From Zygnema cylindricum (taxonomy: Eukaryota; Streptophyta; Zygnematophyceae; Zygnematales; Zygnemataceae): a stretch of DNA of 64,000 nt. The stretch covers positions 1 to 64,000 of the forward strand of contig JBBHKE010001107.1 in assembly GCA_037447655.1 (NCBI GenBank). The letters run 5' to 3'. Positions 33,160 through 45,079 of the stretch are shown here, one piece after another; position 1 is the first letter of the stretch, and each line of letters begins with the position of its first letter. Under the pieces are notes generated by a model. The model was not told where the DNA came from. It searched no databases and saw only the letters and a list, made by a program, of their open reading frames with translations. A program made the translations under genes and the position numbers.

Positions 33160-33362
33160 CAGAGGAGGCGGTAGCCATTAGCTTTATCCTATAGTCAAGG
33201 ACTTGTGCTGAGATGTATAGGTTACGCTAACTATTTAAATATGTTCACATAGGGAATTCCATTTAACTATCAGAACGGCCTTTTAGAGCGTAGATTCCAT
33301 AGTTCTTTGTATTCCGCACGAAACAAATGTTACGGACATTTATTTCGACGGCTAAAAGAAGT
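33160..33362 (+). repeat. Diverged copia LTR fragment
   Basis: Resembles the plus-sense LTR of D/E: GGTAGCCATTAGCTTTATC (the tRNA-like box-A zone, minus strand), ATTTAAATATGTTCACATAGG, and the CGAAACAAATGTTACGGACATTTATTTCGACGGCT-type hairpin zone, here only partly kept. Confidence 0.5.
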
Positions 33363-34930
33363 TTGAACAAAAGTACAACAATAAATATCTAATGCAATTC
33401 CAAAACATAATCAACATGTATAAGAATACAAAAACTCAACATCTAACAAAACATGTAAAAAGCCAAACCAAATCTTGCACTTGGAGACAAAAAATTCAAA
33501 CAAATTCCTAATGGTTGGGCAAAAATTCAATCTTCCTTCAAATTTGCATCTGTTGTTTCAAAACAGGGGCCAGAACTGACAAAAACACAAACCAATAGCA
33601 ACGGATAAAGACAAAACAGATATAAAAAGAACACAAAATAAACAAATTCAGCGAATTTACAACTGCTTTTAAAATCATGCTCATTAAACCATCATTGACC
33701 TTGCATAATATTCCAATGTCCTAACGGAACATAAGTTCATTGGATGATCAATTACTTGATCCATTTTAGATATTAAGCGTCTAAATCTCTTCATAAATTG
33801 TTAAGATGACGTCATTTAAGAAAATTGTTGAATATAGTTACTCATCTACAAAACACTGGACAATCTGATGGTTAATATTCGATAAAGAGAGATGTTTTGG
33901 ATATCATTCATATTATATTGTCACTTTTGCTCAAAAATCGCAGGAATCTTTCAACTTCCTATAGAATGATGGACAATTAAACGAAAAGATGAACAATGCT
34001 TATAATTTAGACCAGATGTACTAGAAACGAATACAATGACGTGAATTATTTGCTAATATCACCAAGAGAAAATTGGGAATATAAATTCAAACCAATGCTC
34101 TATTTAGGAAATTAGTGTATCTAAATGCTTATTGAAAATTAAAGCTTGTATACTCCGCCCCAAATTTACGTGAAAAAAACAAAAGGTATTGTCACATCAA
34201 ATTTAACATGGAACCAAAGATGTCTGATCCACTCTTTCTTTGGTTTGGAAGTACAACTTTCAAACCCAAATTTTTTACAGCCATTACATTATATGAAAAA
34301 TTATATAGGACTTGGGAAAGCATGCGGTGAATGTGAATGCAATGAGATTCAATGAATTAAGCTTTTTCACAAGAAAAAGAAACAAATCAAAATATCACCT
34401 AAACTGGCAGTTCACATGATTTTGATTTCCGACCATACATTTCTACACACTGTGATATATGCCAAAAAGATGACTTCAATAGAGTTTTTAGCCAGGCAAC
34501 AAATAGATTCTTAAAAAAAACGAAACGACATCTATAGAACACCCACTAGAAAGGCGAACTGAGTTTTAAAAAACTAGAAACATACACCTGAAAATCTGGC
34601 AACGTGTGGCATTTCTCCCATTCTTAATGTAAAATACTTTTACAAGAAACACAGATTTTGAACAAAACTCACCTAAATCAAACGTAGTAGGACCTAAGCT
34701 TTCCAAATTTCAACATCAAACCATGTATTCAAAGCTCAGACCCCGCAATGTAATCCTTCAAAATCACACAAAAATAAAATTTCTCCATTCCCACAACTAA
34801 CAGACCAGAAAATAACCTAAAGGAACTAAACAATGCCCAAAATGAACCAAACACACAGAGCTTTCTGTACGAAATCAATCATATAACTTCCTTACGAACC
34901 TCCTTGCGAACTTTGCTTTGAAAAACACAC
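33363..34930. other. AT-rich intergenic stretch
   Basis: No supportable gene; only short chance frames. The right ~500 bp is the inverted counterpart of 29.2-29.7 kb. Confidence 0.6.
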
Positions 34931-34934
34931 CTCA

Positions 34935-35920
34935 TTAAAAACACTTGCATCTAAATTCAGTATAGATCATACCATTACTTAATGTTCCCCCACCAACAAT
35001 GTATGGTTGGCATGTCCCCCCATTGCACCTCTCCGCACATCCCGTACCTCCGTCACAAATTGTGGTCATCTCATCTATGTCAGGTCCGTACGATCTAAAC
35101 GGCTTCTTATACAAATCCGTACAAGCTCCGGCACGTCCCGATGTACTACACTTACACGTGTTGCCTTCCGTTTTGCAATAACAAACCGCGTCGTCGTTTC
35201 CGGAACTACATTTTCCAGCGGAACACCCACATGGACCTCCCCCAGGTGCTCCTTTTTGCTTACAAGGACGTTTGGAAGAACACGCGTCGGTGCCAGAGTC
35301 CTTACAAGTCCTACTATTTTGAGCGAGAACGCGGCGGTGGTAAGCTGCCACGTGTGCGCAAGACCCGCCTTGACTCACAGCCTGATCCATGCCGCGGCCG
35401 GGAGATGAGCATATCAGTTTTTCACTCGGGAAGGTTCGCGGAACTGCGCCAGAACAGCGGAATACTAATTCCGGGAGTGTAGAGTCGGGCCGGACGACAA
35501 GAGACCACCGTCCGATGACCCTTGATGGTAAAATCTGGGACGCACGTGTCAGTGACGTTATTGGTGATAGATTGACCTTCTTCTGCGTTACCGACAAAGT
35601 TACATTTTAAGCAGAACCATTTGTTGTTGGAAGAGCATGGAGAACCTGTTCCGGCTATACATAGGGAGGGAGAGAAGGGAAGATAGCGGAGAAGCTTCCC
35701 ATCCTTTGTCGAATATTCCGCCTTGTCAGTAACCGCAGTAGTCCCAACTTTTACGGATTCTGCTTGTTCCGTGGACTCCATGGTAGTTAAGGACGTCTCC
35801 TCTTCTACTGGAATTTTCATATCCAAGAGAACCTCCTCTCCTCCCCAGCGATGAGTCACGACAAAAAGTGGCGACAGCACAGATGCTTAGCATGCGCCAC
35901 GTCAGCGTCAGGTGGGCCAT
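34935..35920 (-). pseudogene. Inverted paralogue of the Cys-rich gene, two frameshifts
   Basis: Minus-strand copy of the 28108-29199 gene. It opens MAHLTLTWRMLSICAVA, then loses two bases near 35870 relative to the intact copy (GTACTATTTG versus ACTTTTTG). It continues in a second frame through VTHRWGGEEVLLD and RPARLYTPGIS, loses two more bases near 35445 (TTCTATGGCG versus TTCTGGCG), and finishes in a third frame with CSSPGRG, HVAAYHR, CGCSAGKC and FRCKCF. Without both shifts it would be about the length of its paralogue. The upstream polypyrimidine tract of the intact copy is absent. Sequencing error is possible but would have to occur twice. Confidence 0.85.
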
Positions 35921-36473
35921 CTCTATTGCAAAAGCTAGGGTTTAAGGGTTAGAACGGCGATCGGGAAAAGGAAGGCAGGAAAAGGGAAGTCTAGGAGCAA
36001 GTGATACTAGGAGCAGATTTTATAGCTTCGGCGAACGAAGGAGGACCGTCAGATCCTAAAAAAGGAGGACCGTAAAATTGTAGGCTCGTTTGTCTATTTG
36101 TACACTTGAAAGTGTCGGTGAATTCTGAATGGATAAGAAGATTTTGTGCACGTGAACTGCTTTTTCATTTTAGTTATTTAGTACCATAGTCGGCCGGGTG
36201 TGGGTGCGCTCCTGGTTATACTTCTCATGTACTTTCCCGCTCTTCCGGTAAGTACGACAATAAAAAATCGGACTTGGCGCTGAACTACAATCAGACACCT
36301 GGCAGGACCGAATCTTGGCTGGTCATGAAGATTCAACCGAACCCTGAATCGCACATGCATGATACCTTGTGATCGTGATCCAGAAGAATCTGAACCGTTG
36401 ATGTTGTTTCGCGGCTTTTTGTGTGGATTGTCACACCTGATGTGCATAACGATTTTGTCGAAACCTTTGTCTG

Positions 36474-36791
36474 TTAATTCTGGTGTGCTGTATGAATGGG
36501 CTTACAGCTAATACGAAAGAGCCAAAATAAGGACTGTCCGTACTTAGATTTGAAGGTACAGTATTTGGCGTTAGTCAACGGTATTCCGTACAATCGAACT
36601 TCCGGCTGCTCAGCTTCGGACAAGCAGCTGCTTGTTGCAGTCTTCAAATTGTACGGTTTATAACGTAAAAAGTGCGGAAAATGCCGGTCACGGAACCAGG
36701 CCGTGGTTCTTGTCGTTTCATAAACTTGGATCGAAGCGAAAAATAAGCTTGTCGTTCTCGGAGCTAACGCAATGACAGTTTTTTTTGTCAT
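36474..36791 (-). CDS. Hypothetical 105-residue frame
   Basis: ATG-started open frame of 105 codons with no recognised domain, membrane segment or homologue in the window. It lies about 0.6 kb upstream of the Cys-rich pseudogene. Retained only as a candidate; a chance frame is as likely. Confidence 0.2.
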   Translation of the reverse strand: MTKKTVIALAPRTTSLFFASIQVYETTRTTAWFRDRHFPHFLRYKPYNLKTATSSCLSEAEQPEVRLYGIPLTNAKYCTFKSKYGQSLFWLFRISCKPIHTAHQN

Positions 36792-37030
36792 TTAGTGCTT
36801 CACACGATTAAAGACCCTTATGGTACGGCACAGTCTGTACTACAAAGAATTGTTTTTTTATCAGACGACGACGCGTGTGAATTTCTAATTAGCAGAATGT
36901 ACTTTATGACGCACAAAGATGTCTCGCAAATGCACTAATGCAATACAGCATGAGTCGCTGTTAGTGTAGAAAAATTATGAATTAATTATTGAAGTTTGAG
37001 TGCGCTTTCCCGTGTCGACGCTACTCACTA

Positions 37031-37229
37031 CACCGTGAATCGTTATTAGCCTTATGTACGCTATATCGGCACCCCAAAATTTTGACATTGATACCTTAAA
37101 TAGAATAAATTACACTATTTCAGGACGTGGACCATAATCTGCCACGTCTCCTGGCACTAAATTAGAATGAATGACGTTAAATTTTTCTCTACACTAATAA
37201 TTTCTATACGCTAAAAACGATTCAAGGTG
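37031..37229. mobile_element. TA-type MITE, 199 bp
   Basis: Ends CACCGTGAATCGTTATTAG and CGATTCAAGGTG with TA at 37029-37030 and 37230-37231. Near-identical in length and sequence to 43809-44007. Confidence 0.8.
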
Positions 37230-37231
37230 TA

Positions 37232-38087
37232 GTGTTGGGTATCGGGTAATTTCATATCGCGATAATTTCGATTTTCGATATATCGAATATCATCGAGCAA
37301 AGTCCTCGATATATCGTACCGAGACCAATATAAACTATCGCGATATATATCGCGATATATTGTATTATATAAATTTAATGTTTTATATAATATGTTGTTT
37401 TAGCGATAAAGACAAATTTTCTGATGCGCGACGTACGACGTGATTTTCGTTCCGTGACTTAAAGGTAACGCCGCAAAATGTAACCGACAAAAAGTACTAA
37501 TACTGTAATTCATGGTAGTAAGTAATTCATGTAGTAACTTATTTAGTACGTACTACGTACAGAGCTTCACATACGAAAATTTGAAATTCCACACTAATTT
37601 AGTCAAAGTATGATATGAAAAAAAAATGTAGATTGTTCGTTTCAGACAGGAAGGCAGGAATACCTAACAATCTGCAATCTGCAGGCAAATTGGTAGCCAT
37701 AAGTACATCATTTTTTTTATTTTTTGAAGTGTATAAAATGTGCTTTTATTCTTTTTTTTTTTTAATTATTTTTTGAAGTCTACAAATTGTGAATTCTTAT
37801 TATTATTTTTATTAATTGAAGTAGCAGTAGCTAGTACTACCTGTTGCAGTAGCACCGCCAACAGCTAGTACTACTGGCAGCAGTTGCAGCTAGTACTAGT
37901 TATAGCAGCAGCTGTACCTAGTACTAGCAGCAGTAGCGACTAGAAGGTTTTTTTTTTTTTTTATTGAAGCCTCGATATATCGGCGATATTTTGATTTTCA
38001 ATATATCGAAGTGATATATCGATTATCGGGTACCTGAAATTCGATATATATCAAATATCGGCAAATGGTCCTCGATACCCAACACTA
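37232..38087. mobile_element. Element with GTGTTGGGTATCG ends and CGATATATCG arrays
   Basis: Inverted ends GTGTTGGGTATCG / CGATACCCAACAC enclose subterminal palindromes built on CGATATATCG and a low-complexity centre (T runs, AGCAGTAGCTAGTACTA-like repeats). Related in design to 41938-42890. I could not settle the target duplication. Confidence 0.55.
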
Positions 38088-38619
38088 CTATTCACTTTTG
38101 CGTGTCAACGCCGTTGTCTTCACACCTTTTTTTCCTTCTGTACGAAATAACGAAAATATTCGTACGGAATAACACATTTTTTACATCACACTATTTGGAT
38201 ACCTTTTGCATTTGAGCAATTGCCAATAATTTAACCGTATTCTTATGCTAGCATAAAAGAGAAAATAGAACCATTGATTATTTTTTAGGTTAAAAGGTCG
38301 TAATTTTGAGGCACCAATATAGTGTTGCGCTTTTAAAAAAACTCTCGTTATTTTTTTGAAGGACGGGAAAGTGGGTCGAAATGCGTTAGACGACAAATGT
38401 AGTACATTTAAAGTTTCATAGTGATGCAAAATGTATTGTGGTAGTTGCATTTTTCTAGTACGGCTGCGGATTTTTTTAGTTACGGGCTACATTTTTGAAG
38501 GAAAACGACAGGAAAAATTTCTAAATTTATCTCGTAGAAAAGTGCCTTAAGTGTAGGAATTGGTTCATTTCGTTTCATATTTTGTAAGATGATGTGTTAG
38601 CGTTTACACACGTGTTAAC

Positions 38620-39370
38620 GCATTTAACTTGTTTTTTTTTTAAAGTGACGGATATAGACGTGGGTGTAATTTGTGACGGTTGTAGGCGACTACAAAACTC
38701 GCGACAATTGATGACGTTCTCAAAACAGTGACAATTGTAGGCGTCTAGTAATGACATTGTAGATGTTTAGGGTTTGTGACACTTTGACGTCACGTTCAAT
38801 TATGACAGCGCCGACGTCACAAATTCTAAAAATTACCGCCATGGTTTCCTGATTGTGTTTTTTTGTCCTTTCTCATTCTACTTGCCATCAAAATATGCCT
38901 AAAGATGGACAAAAGAAATCGTGTTTAGAGATCTTTCATTTGATACCATTATTGATGTTTTTCATTGCAATAATTGTGAGATTGACACGGTAGCGGGAGA
39001 GGGAGAGATAGAGAGGCGCTTTCACGAACTTCGCTTTTGCGAAATAGCTTTCGTTGGTCGAGACCCCTTCATGGCCCGTGTACGGAAAAAAGCGCACGGA
39101 AAAAAGTCATGCACAAGCTATAAACGTGTTGTGGGTTTTTTCATTTTCGTTACTCCGCGCACAAAAATGTGTCAAAAACTTCCAACGCGTGCGACATCAT
39201 CTGCCTATTTGCTCACATCATGGAACTTTTTTTAAAATCACCTTGCGAGGTGATTTTGTATAGAGTTTGAAAATGAGCTGGAAGGACGCCAATGTGGGTC
39301 AAAACACTCTAGACGACAAACTGCAACGCGCTAGACGACAAACTCCAATACAAATAAAGTTTCAAAGTAA
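38620..39370. mobile_element. Diverged PIF-like family relative
   Basis: Shares a long interior with 20.16-20.90, 54.65-55.30 and 56.2-56.6 kb (GTAGATGTTTAGGGTTTG, TGACGTCAC-type motifs, GCCATGGTTTCC, then a hairpin AAAATCACCT..AGGTGATTTT at 39237-39260). Terminal repeats not found. Confidence 0.55.
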
Positions 39371-40021
39371 CTCATAGCCTATACCCACCGGAGCATTTGT
39401 AACTTTTTGCCCTTTCCGATGATTTTCAGAAAAGTCATCGGAAAACGGGTCTTGTTCACACCAAAATTTTGGCATGTAACTCCGATTGAAGGTGTCATGT
39501 GACACGTCACACGCTTCGACGTCATCAAACATAGGCGCGATAACAAACCTGCATTTTTTCAAATTTACTAAAACGTTCCCCTCTTCTCTTCCAACCCCCT
39601 GTTCTCCTCTGCTCCATCGCTTAAGTACATCTCTTCCTTCCCGTCAACTGTCCATTTGTCCATTTTATTTGGTCCCTCCATTCTATTTGGTCCCTCCTAT
39701 CGACCAGTTCGGTTATTTTTTCTTCCTCCTTTGTCTACAATTAACTCCAATCTGGTTACAATCACTATGCATCTTTTTTTAAAAATATTTTTTAAGGTTT
39801 CAAAACTAGCAACGTTAATTCTTTTGATCTGATATTCCTTAATCCGTTTTAAGGAAATTTGGAAAAACACTTTGCGGGCTACAAGGTATATAATTCCTGG
39901 ACCATAATGTGCCGTTTAACTATAAAACATGTTATCTTAAAGAAACCCTAACCCTAATTAAAATCCTAACTTAGTAGAATGAAGTTATTTAAAGATATAT
40001 CTATGAATTATATATTATTAG

Positions 40022-40071
40022 TATATATTGTACATTATATGATTATGTATTAGTATATAATAAATATATAT

Positions 40072-40120
<49 letters not shown>

Positions 40121-40125
40121 TATGC
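40022..40125. repeat. TA/ACATATA microsatellite
   Basis: Long (TA)n with interspersed TACATATATA, over about 100 bp. Confidence 0.9.
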
Positions 40126-40245
40126 ATCATAGCAGATCTCCATCTAACATATATCAGACAACAGTAACATTTCAGCCTGGGAAAGCCGCATTATTATCTC
40201 TTTATGTGAGTGATTTTTTTCCAGGAATAGGCTATCAATTTGCAC

Positions 40246-40879
40246 CATAGTTCAAAAGTAGGTGAAAGTAGGCCCATACAATATGCCTATTTTACGCAAA
40301 ACATACAATATGCCTTTAAGACCCATATTGTATTGGTCGACAAATGAAAAAAAAGGGTAATAGGGTTGAGTTGCACATCGATCGATAGAGAATTAAACGT
40401 CATGTCTAAATTTTGAAAAACATTCGGACAAAAAATATTTTTTCTGTGAGTTTTGAGGGGTTTTTTATTTAAACCGTCAGATTTGGACGATCGGACGGTC
40501 GCTGATCAAAGTAGCGATCTTAAGAAAATCACATGAAAAGCCCATAACACATCTTACGATAGGACAATCTGTCATATTAGCGTCTGCAATTTTGATGGCC
40601 ACACTAAATAAAGCCTCAAATTGACCAACCAGGTTGCCCTTCCGATTTTTTTTTTCCGGGTTTTCTTTCCTGCGGAATGTCATCCTACGCCGTGTCAGTT
40701 CGCTAAAAAATTTTGTCAGGTGGCGTGCGCTGTACTATGATCATACGTCAGATTCGTACGATCGTACAAGAGTGTCCACAACGCATACCCATACAATATG
40801 CCTACTCTAGGCGAGTTTAGTGCCAAGTTTTGTGCGCCTAGCAAAGGTCTGCCATAAAAACGCCTACTTTTGAACTATG
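40246..40879. mobile_element. hAT-like MITE, copy 2
   Basis: 634-bp element with inverted ends CATAGTTCAAAAGTAGG and a perfect 8-bp duplication ATTTGCAC (40238-40245 and 40880-40887). It matches 21966-22460 but has about 130 bp extra near 40555-40685. Confidence 0.85.
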
Positions 40880-40945
40880 ATTTGCACGGTGGTAATTTCG
40901 GTTTTTTGGTACGGCTGCTGATTTTCTAGGTTTGGTTTGTTCTAA

Positions 40946-41721
40946 GGGTGCGTCTCCATGTGCGTAAGTAAGGGTTTTTTCCTGTCGTTTTCCTGTAAAA
41001 CTTAGATTTGTACCGCGTAAGTTTCAACCGTACAATAAAATAGAAAAAAAGAGAAGTACATTTTGCATCATCATCGAATTTAAAATGTACTACATCTTGT
41101 CGTCTTGTGTTCTTCGACCCACTTCGACGACAAAAAACGTCATCTTCAACCTTATCTTTAAAATATAGGGCCGATGTGTTTTAAAATTAGGGATTTTCTA
41201 TAAACAAATAGGAACACGTCTTCGCACGTGTAATGTTTTGTTCAAAAAATTCAAACGATTTCAAGCGACGTGGAAGTGTACACGATTCGCTATGTTTTGT
41301 CCGTTTTTGTTTAATACGACAAAGAGAAGTACACAGTTATGCTTTGTCCGTTTTTGTTTAATACGACAAAGAGAAGTACACAGTTTGTTTTGTTTTGTCC
41401 GTTTCCATCCGGTACAGATTTTTTTTTTGCAGGGGTCTCAAGGTTCCGATGCCATTTCACGTCGAGCCGACAATAGACGCAAAGTCAAATCGCATCTTCT
41501 TCAACCGTGAAACGGCACAGGGTGGAGGGCGGTAGGTCTACAATGTCACGAAAAATCACGCGACGTCACAAGCAGTTACGAAAAATGACGTGGGTCATCA
41601 CAGATTGTAGACGTTGACAGCCGTCACGGGCATTGTCGACGTATACAATCGTCACGCCCTAAGTGACAATTTCGTTTGGTACACATAGGGACACCCGAAA
41701 TCCGGGTCCGCCGGATCTGCG
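40946..41721. mobile_element. PIF/Harbinger-like MITE, cut by gap
   Basis: Starts GGGTGCGTCTCCATGTG after TAA (40943-40945) and aligns with 31082-31856. The right end is lost in the N gap at 41722-41731. Confidence 0.7.
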
Positions 41722-41831
41722 NNNNNNNNNNTGTGGAGTCATCTATCCCCAACAATCTTCCCGCGCAGAACCCTTATTGTGCATGTCAACTCACATGATC
41801 GGAATGTAAATAGACATGCCAGGCATGTTGA

Positions 41832-41937
41832 TAGCGGCTATCAATAGCTATAGCCACAATAGCGGCTATTTTTGCTATTTATAGCCCGTAAATAGCCGCT
41901 ATTATGGCTATCGCTATATAGCATGGTTATATAGCTA
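41832..41937. repeat. AGCCGCTAT/ATAGCGGCT palindromic array
   Basis: Repeated inverted and direct copies of ATAGCGGCTAT, ATAGCCGCTAT and TAGCTATAG. It resembles the subterminal array of an otherwise lost element, just left of 41938. Confidence 0.65.
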
Positions 41938-42890
41938 AGTGTTGTGTATCGGTAAGGATTTGCCGATAACCGATATGTACCTTTTTTCGGGTACCCGATA
42001 ATCGATATATTGGTACGATATATCGCTATCGGTATTATCGCCGATAAATGCCCGATATTTATCGTTTTTATCGGCGATAACACCGATATCGATAACTATC
42101 GGCGATAGTTGTACGGACCGTACAGATAAATGTAAGGCTAGTACACTCAACTGTACGTGTTATTCCCAAGACGCGCCCTTCTAACAACCCCTATCTACTG
42201 AGGTGTACCAATCAAATCGCACAAAAAGTACACAAAGTGTACAGTAGCCGCCATAAAAACTGTACGGTTTTGGATCCGCCGCCATGAAAACCGTACGGTT
42301 TTGGTACGGATCCAGTAAAAACGATGTATCTTTCACATCCGACGCCATGGCTTTGCCCCATTCTTCCTTGGGATCCACTAGGGACCTGCCACGTGTCAAT
42401 ATGTTGGCATTTTGGCATAAGCTGCAAAAAGAGCCATTCCGGGATGCCGGCACTCACGCTGGTCGTCCGCTCGTATTTTCTCATTCTAAGTTGTCCGTTC
42501 GATTCCGGCGGCGTGCAGAATGTTATTTTTCGTCCGTTGTACTTTTACAGTTCCATGTTCACCAGTTTGTCGATATAATTCCGTAAGTCGCCCTAAAATT
42601 CCTGTTCAGTTAACCGACCAACTTGTATGTGCTGCGCTGTTCGTAATAAATCGCAATTAAACAGAGACGGAACAGATTCGTATACGTGGCATGCCACGCT
42701 ATATAAAGTAAGTAATATAATACAGTATGTTATAAAGTAATATTGTATGCATGCTATATATTTTTAAGTTATCGCCGATATGGAATTTGTTGGTCTCGGA
42801 CCGATATATCGGGACCTCTGTCCGTTCGATAACCGATAACTATCGGTATCGGTGTTATCGCGATAATTTTTTTACCGATACACAACACTA
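41938..42890. mobile_element. Element with AGTGTTGTGTATCGGTAA ends and captured LTR DNA
   Basis: Inverted ends AGTGTTGTGTATCGGTAA / TTTACCGATACACAACACT with subterminal arrays of CGATA and TATCGG. The core (about 42170-42600) resembles the promoter half of the copia LTRs here: CAACCCCTATCTACTGA, a CCAATCA motif, GCCACGTGTCAA and CATTCCGG. Confidence 0.6.
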
Positions 42891-43238
42891 TTAATAACAA
42901 TTCATGGTGGGGTGTACCGTCCCCGTATATCTTTTTCTCCGTCGACACTTGTCGCATAACTAATCTGACGGTCTCGATAGAAATTTTGAAAGTTTGAAAG
43001 TTTGAAAGTTTAAAAGTTTGAAAGTTTGAAAATTTGAAACGTTTCCGAAAAAATTAACGGACTCGCGGACAAGGTTTCCTCCCAAACAGAAACATTTAAC
43101 CGGTAAGATTCTATTCGACGGGACCCTTATAACGTACGACACCGACACAGATTGCTCTCCTTCTCAAATTTTCAAAGGAGTAAATGGACGTTTGCGTTAG
43201 AATTCTAAATTCTTTCTTTGTAGCGGTCACCTACAGTA

Positions 43239-43795
43239 CACCGCCAATCGCTATTAGCGTAGTGTACGCTAATTCTGTCCCGCTTTTATTATTTTTATTC
43301 TCCATTAGCGTAGTTCATTCTATTTTTTTCTTTACTCTATTTAGGGTTAAAATTTAGTACCATACAAAACGAAAGTACGTCATCTTTTAAATAGTGTGGT
43401 GTACGGTCTGAGTCAGGCCGTACAAAAACGTACCTTTTAAGTGAAAAAAAAAAAATCATTTTGTCTAGTAGCCGCAGACGCATGAGAATGTGCGGTCTAA
43501 AAAGGGGATCAAATCAGGTTGTCAAATATCACGTTCGCACAAATTCGTCCAACAGCCACGTTTCGATTGTGTGAACGTACAATTTGTGTACGATTTGCCA
43601 GATTTTGTACAAATAACAATATTAGTGTGAGCATGTTTGCGACCGACATTTACTTTTTCAAAGACCCAAATTAGAATTATTAAACAATTACAATGTACGT
43701 TTTTTTTCAAAATTTTCAAATTTTTAATTAGAGAAAACCACGGTAATTATTCATATACGCTAAAGAAACTTCTACGCTAATAGCGATTGGCGGTG
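43239..43795. mobile_element. TA-type element, 557 bp
   Basis: Ends CACCGCCAATCGCTATTAGCGTA and TACGCTAATAGCGATTGGCGGTG with TA at 43237-43238 and 43796-43797. Longer than the 200-bp MITEs but with the same terminal pattern; no transposase. Confidence 0.75.
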
Positions 43796-43808
43796 TACCT
43801 GTACAGTA

Positions 43809-44007
43809 CACCGTGAATCGTTATTAGCCTTATGTAAGCTATATCGGCACCCGAAATTTTTGACATTGATACCTTAAATATAATAAATTACACTATTTAA
43901 GAACGTGGAACATAATCTGCCACGTCTCTTGCCACTAAATTAGAATGAAGGACGCTAATTTTTTCTTTACATTAATAATTTCTATACGCTAATAACGATT
44001 CAAGGAG
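43809..44007. mobile_element. TA-type MITE, 199 bp, adjoining the large pogo-like element
   Basis: Ends CACCGTGAATCGTTATTAG and CGATTCAAGGAG. Its right TA (44008-44009) is also the left duplication of the 44010-54246 element. Confidence 0.75.
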
Positions 44008-44009
44008 TA

Positions 44010-44036
44010 CAACGCGCATCGTTATTAGTGTCAACG
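44010..44036 (+). repeat. Left terminal inverted repeat
   Basis: CAACGCGCATCGTTATTAGT then GTCAACG, paired with 54220-54246. The core CGNNNATCGTTATTAG is shared with the ~200-bp MITEs. Confidence 0.8.
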
Positions 44037-45079
44037 ACACTAATTTGGGTTCTTAAAATTTTATTTTTTTTCCAAAAGTAGTATACGTGATTTTCATTTT
44101 TCCTTAACTTTAATTGAGGTTTCGTACAAAATAGCGTCAAGACCAAAAGTACAACAATGTATAATTAGTGTGGTGTACGGATGATGTCAGACCGTACAAA
44201 TTTGTACCTTTTTACTTGAAAATATTCAAAACTAATTATAAATTATACTCGCATGCATATGAACGTGCGCTAAAAAAATGGGTTCACTCTCGTCGCCAAA
44301 AACCTCGTTCGCACACGATCTCCTATAATCGCCTGTTTTGCAGTCTGAGCGTAAAATATATTCGCATGTGCGAAGTCATGATCTTATAGTTAAATAAGTG
44401 AACTGTTTTTATTTTACACGTCCACATAAACCGTCTTAAAACTGCGTACTCTTGCTTTATGTGATTATTTCGTGTTCAGTTTATATAAACATTATAACAT
44501 GTATTTTGTCCCATTAGCGTCAATATATACTCTATTTCGGTGCAACGAACGAATATAGCGTAAATGTTTATTATAATATGGTGTCTATATGTGATTTCAC
44601 TCCCAATTAGAATTAATGTATACGTAAATAAGGGGTAGAAGTGACAATGGACCACAAATTACAATTAATGAATTAAAATAAATAGAATAAAAATACAACA
44701 TTTGGCGTTGATGATTTTTGGGACAGGTTAACGCCAAATGCGGACAATCCACAAAAATATGGATCCCTTATTGAACAAATCTCATCCATCCATATTTTTT
44801 TGTTTTTTTAGGGATCTGATGTTGCGCCGTCCTTTTGGCAAACGAACAGATCTCATTCGTTTCATGAAGAAAAGGCAAAAATACCGCCGCCACCTCCATT
44901 TCGTTTCCATGGATTGGAGGTCGCATGTGGCGGCTCCTTCACCCTCTGCATATGGCGCGTCACTCCATTTACCTATTCATTGCCTCCGCCCCTCTTTAAC
45001 GCTCCATTTTCATCCGAACCTACCTATGTTGATCCCCCTCTTTTCTTTTTGAAAGTTTTTTAAAATGTGCTCCTTCATG

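Noticed and set aside
37232-38087. hAT assignment for the GTGTTGGGTATCG element
   Set aside because: No 8-bp duplication could be found on either choice of ends, so the superfamily is left open.
39945-39960. AACCCTAACCCTAAT as a telomere or internal telomeric tract
   Set aside because: Only about two units; too short to mean anything.
41832-42100. CRISPR or recombination site from the dense palindromes
   Set aside because: Irregular CGATA/AGCCGCTAT inverted motifs typical of element subterminal arrays; no regular repeat-spacer pattern.
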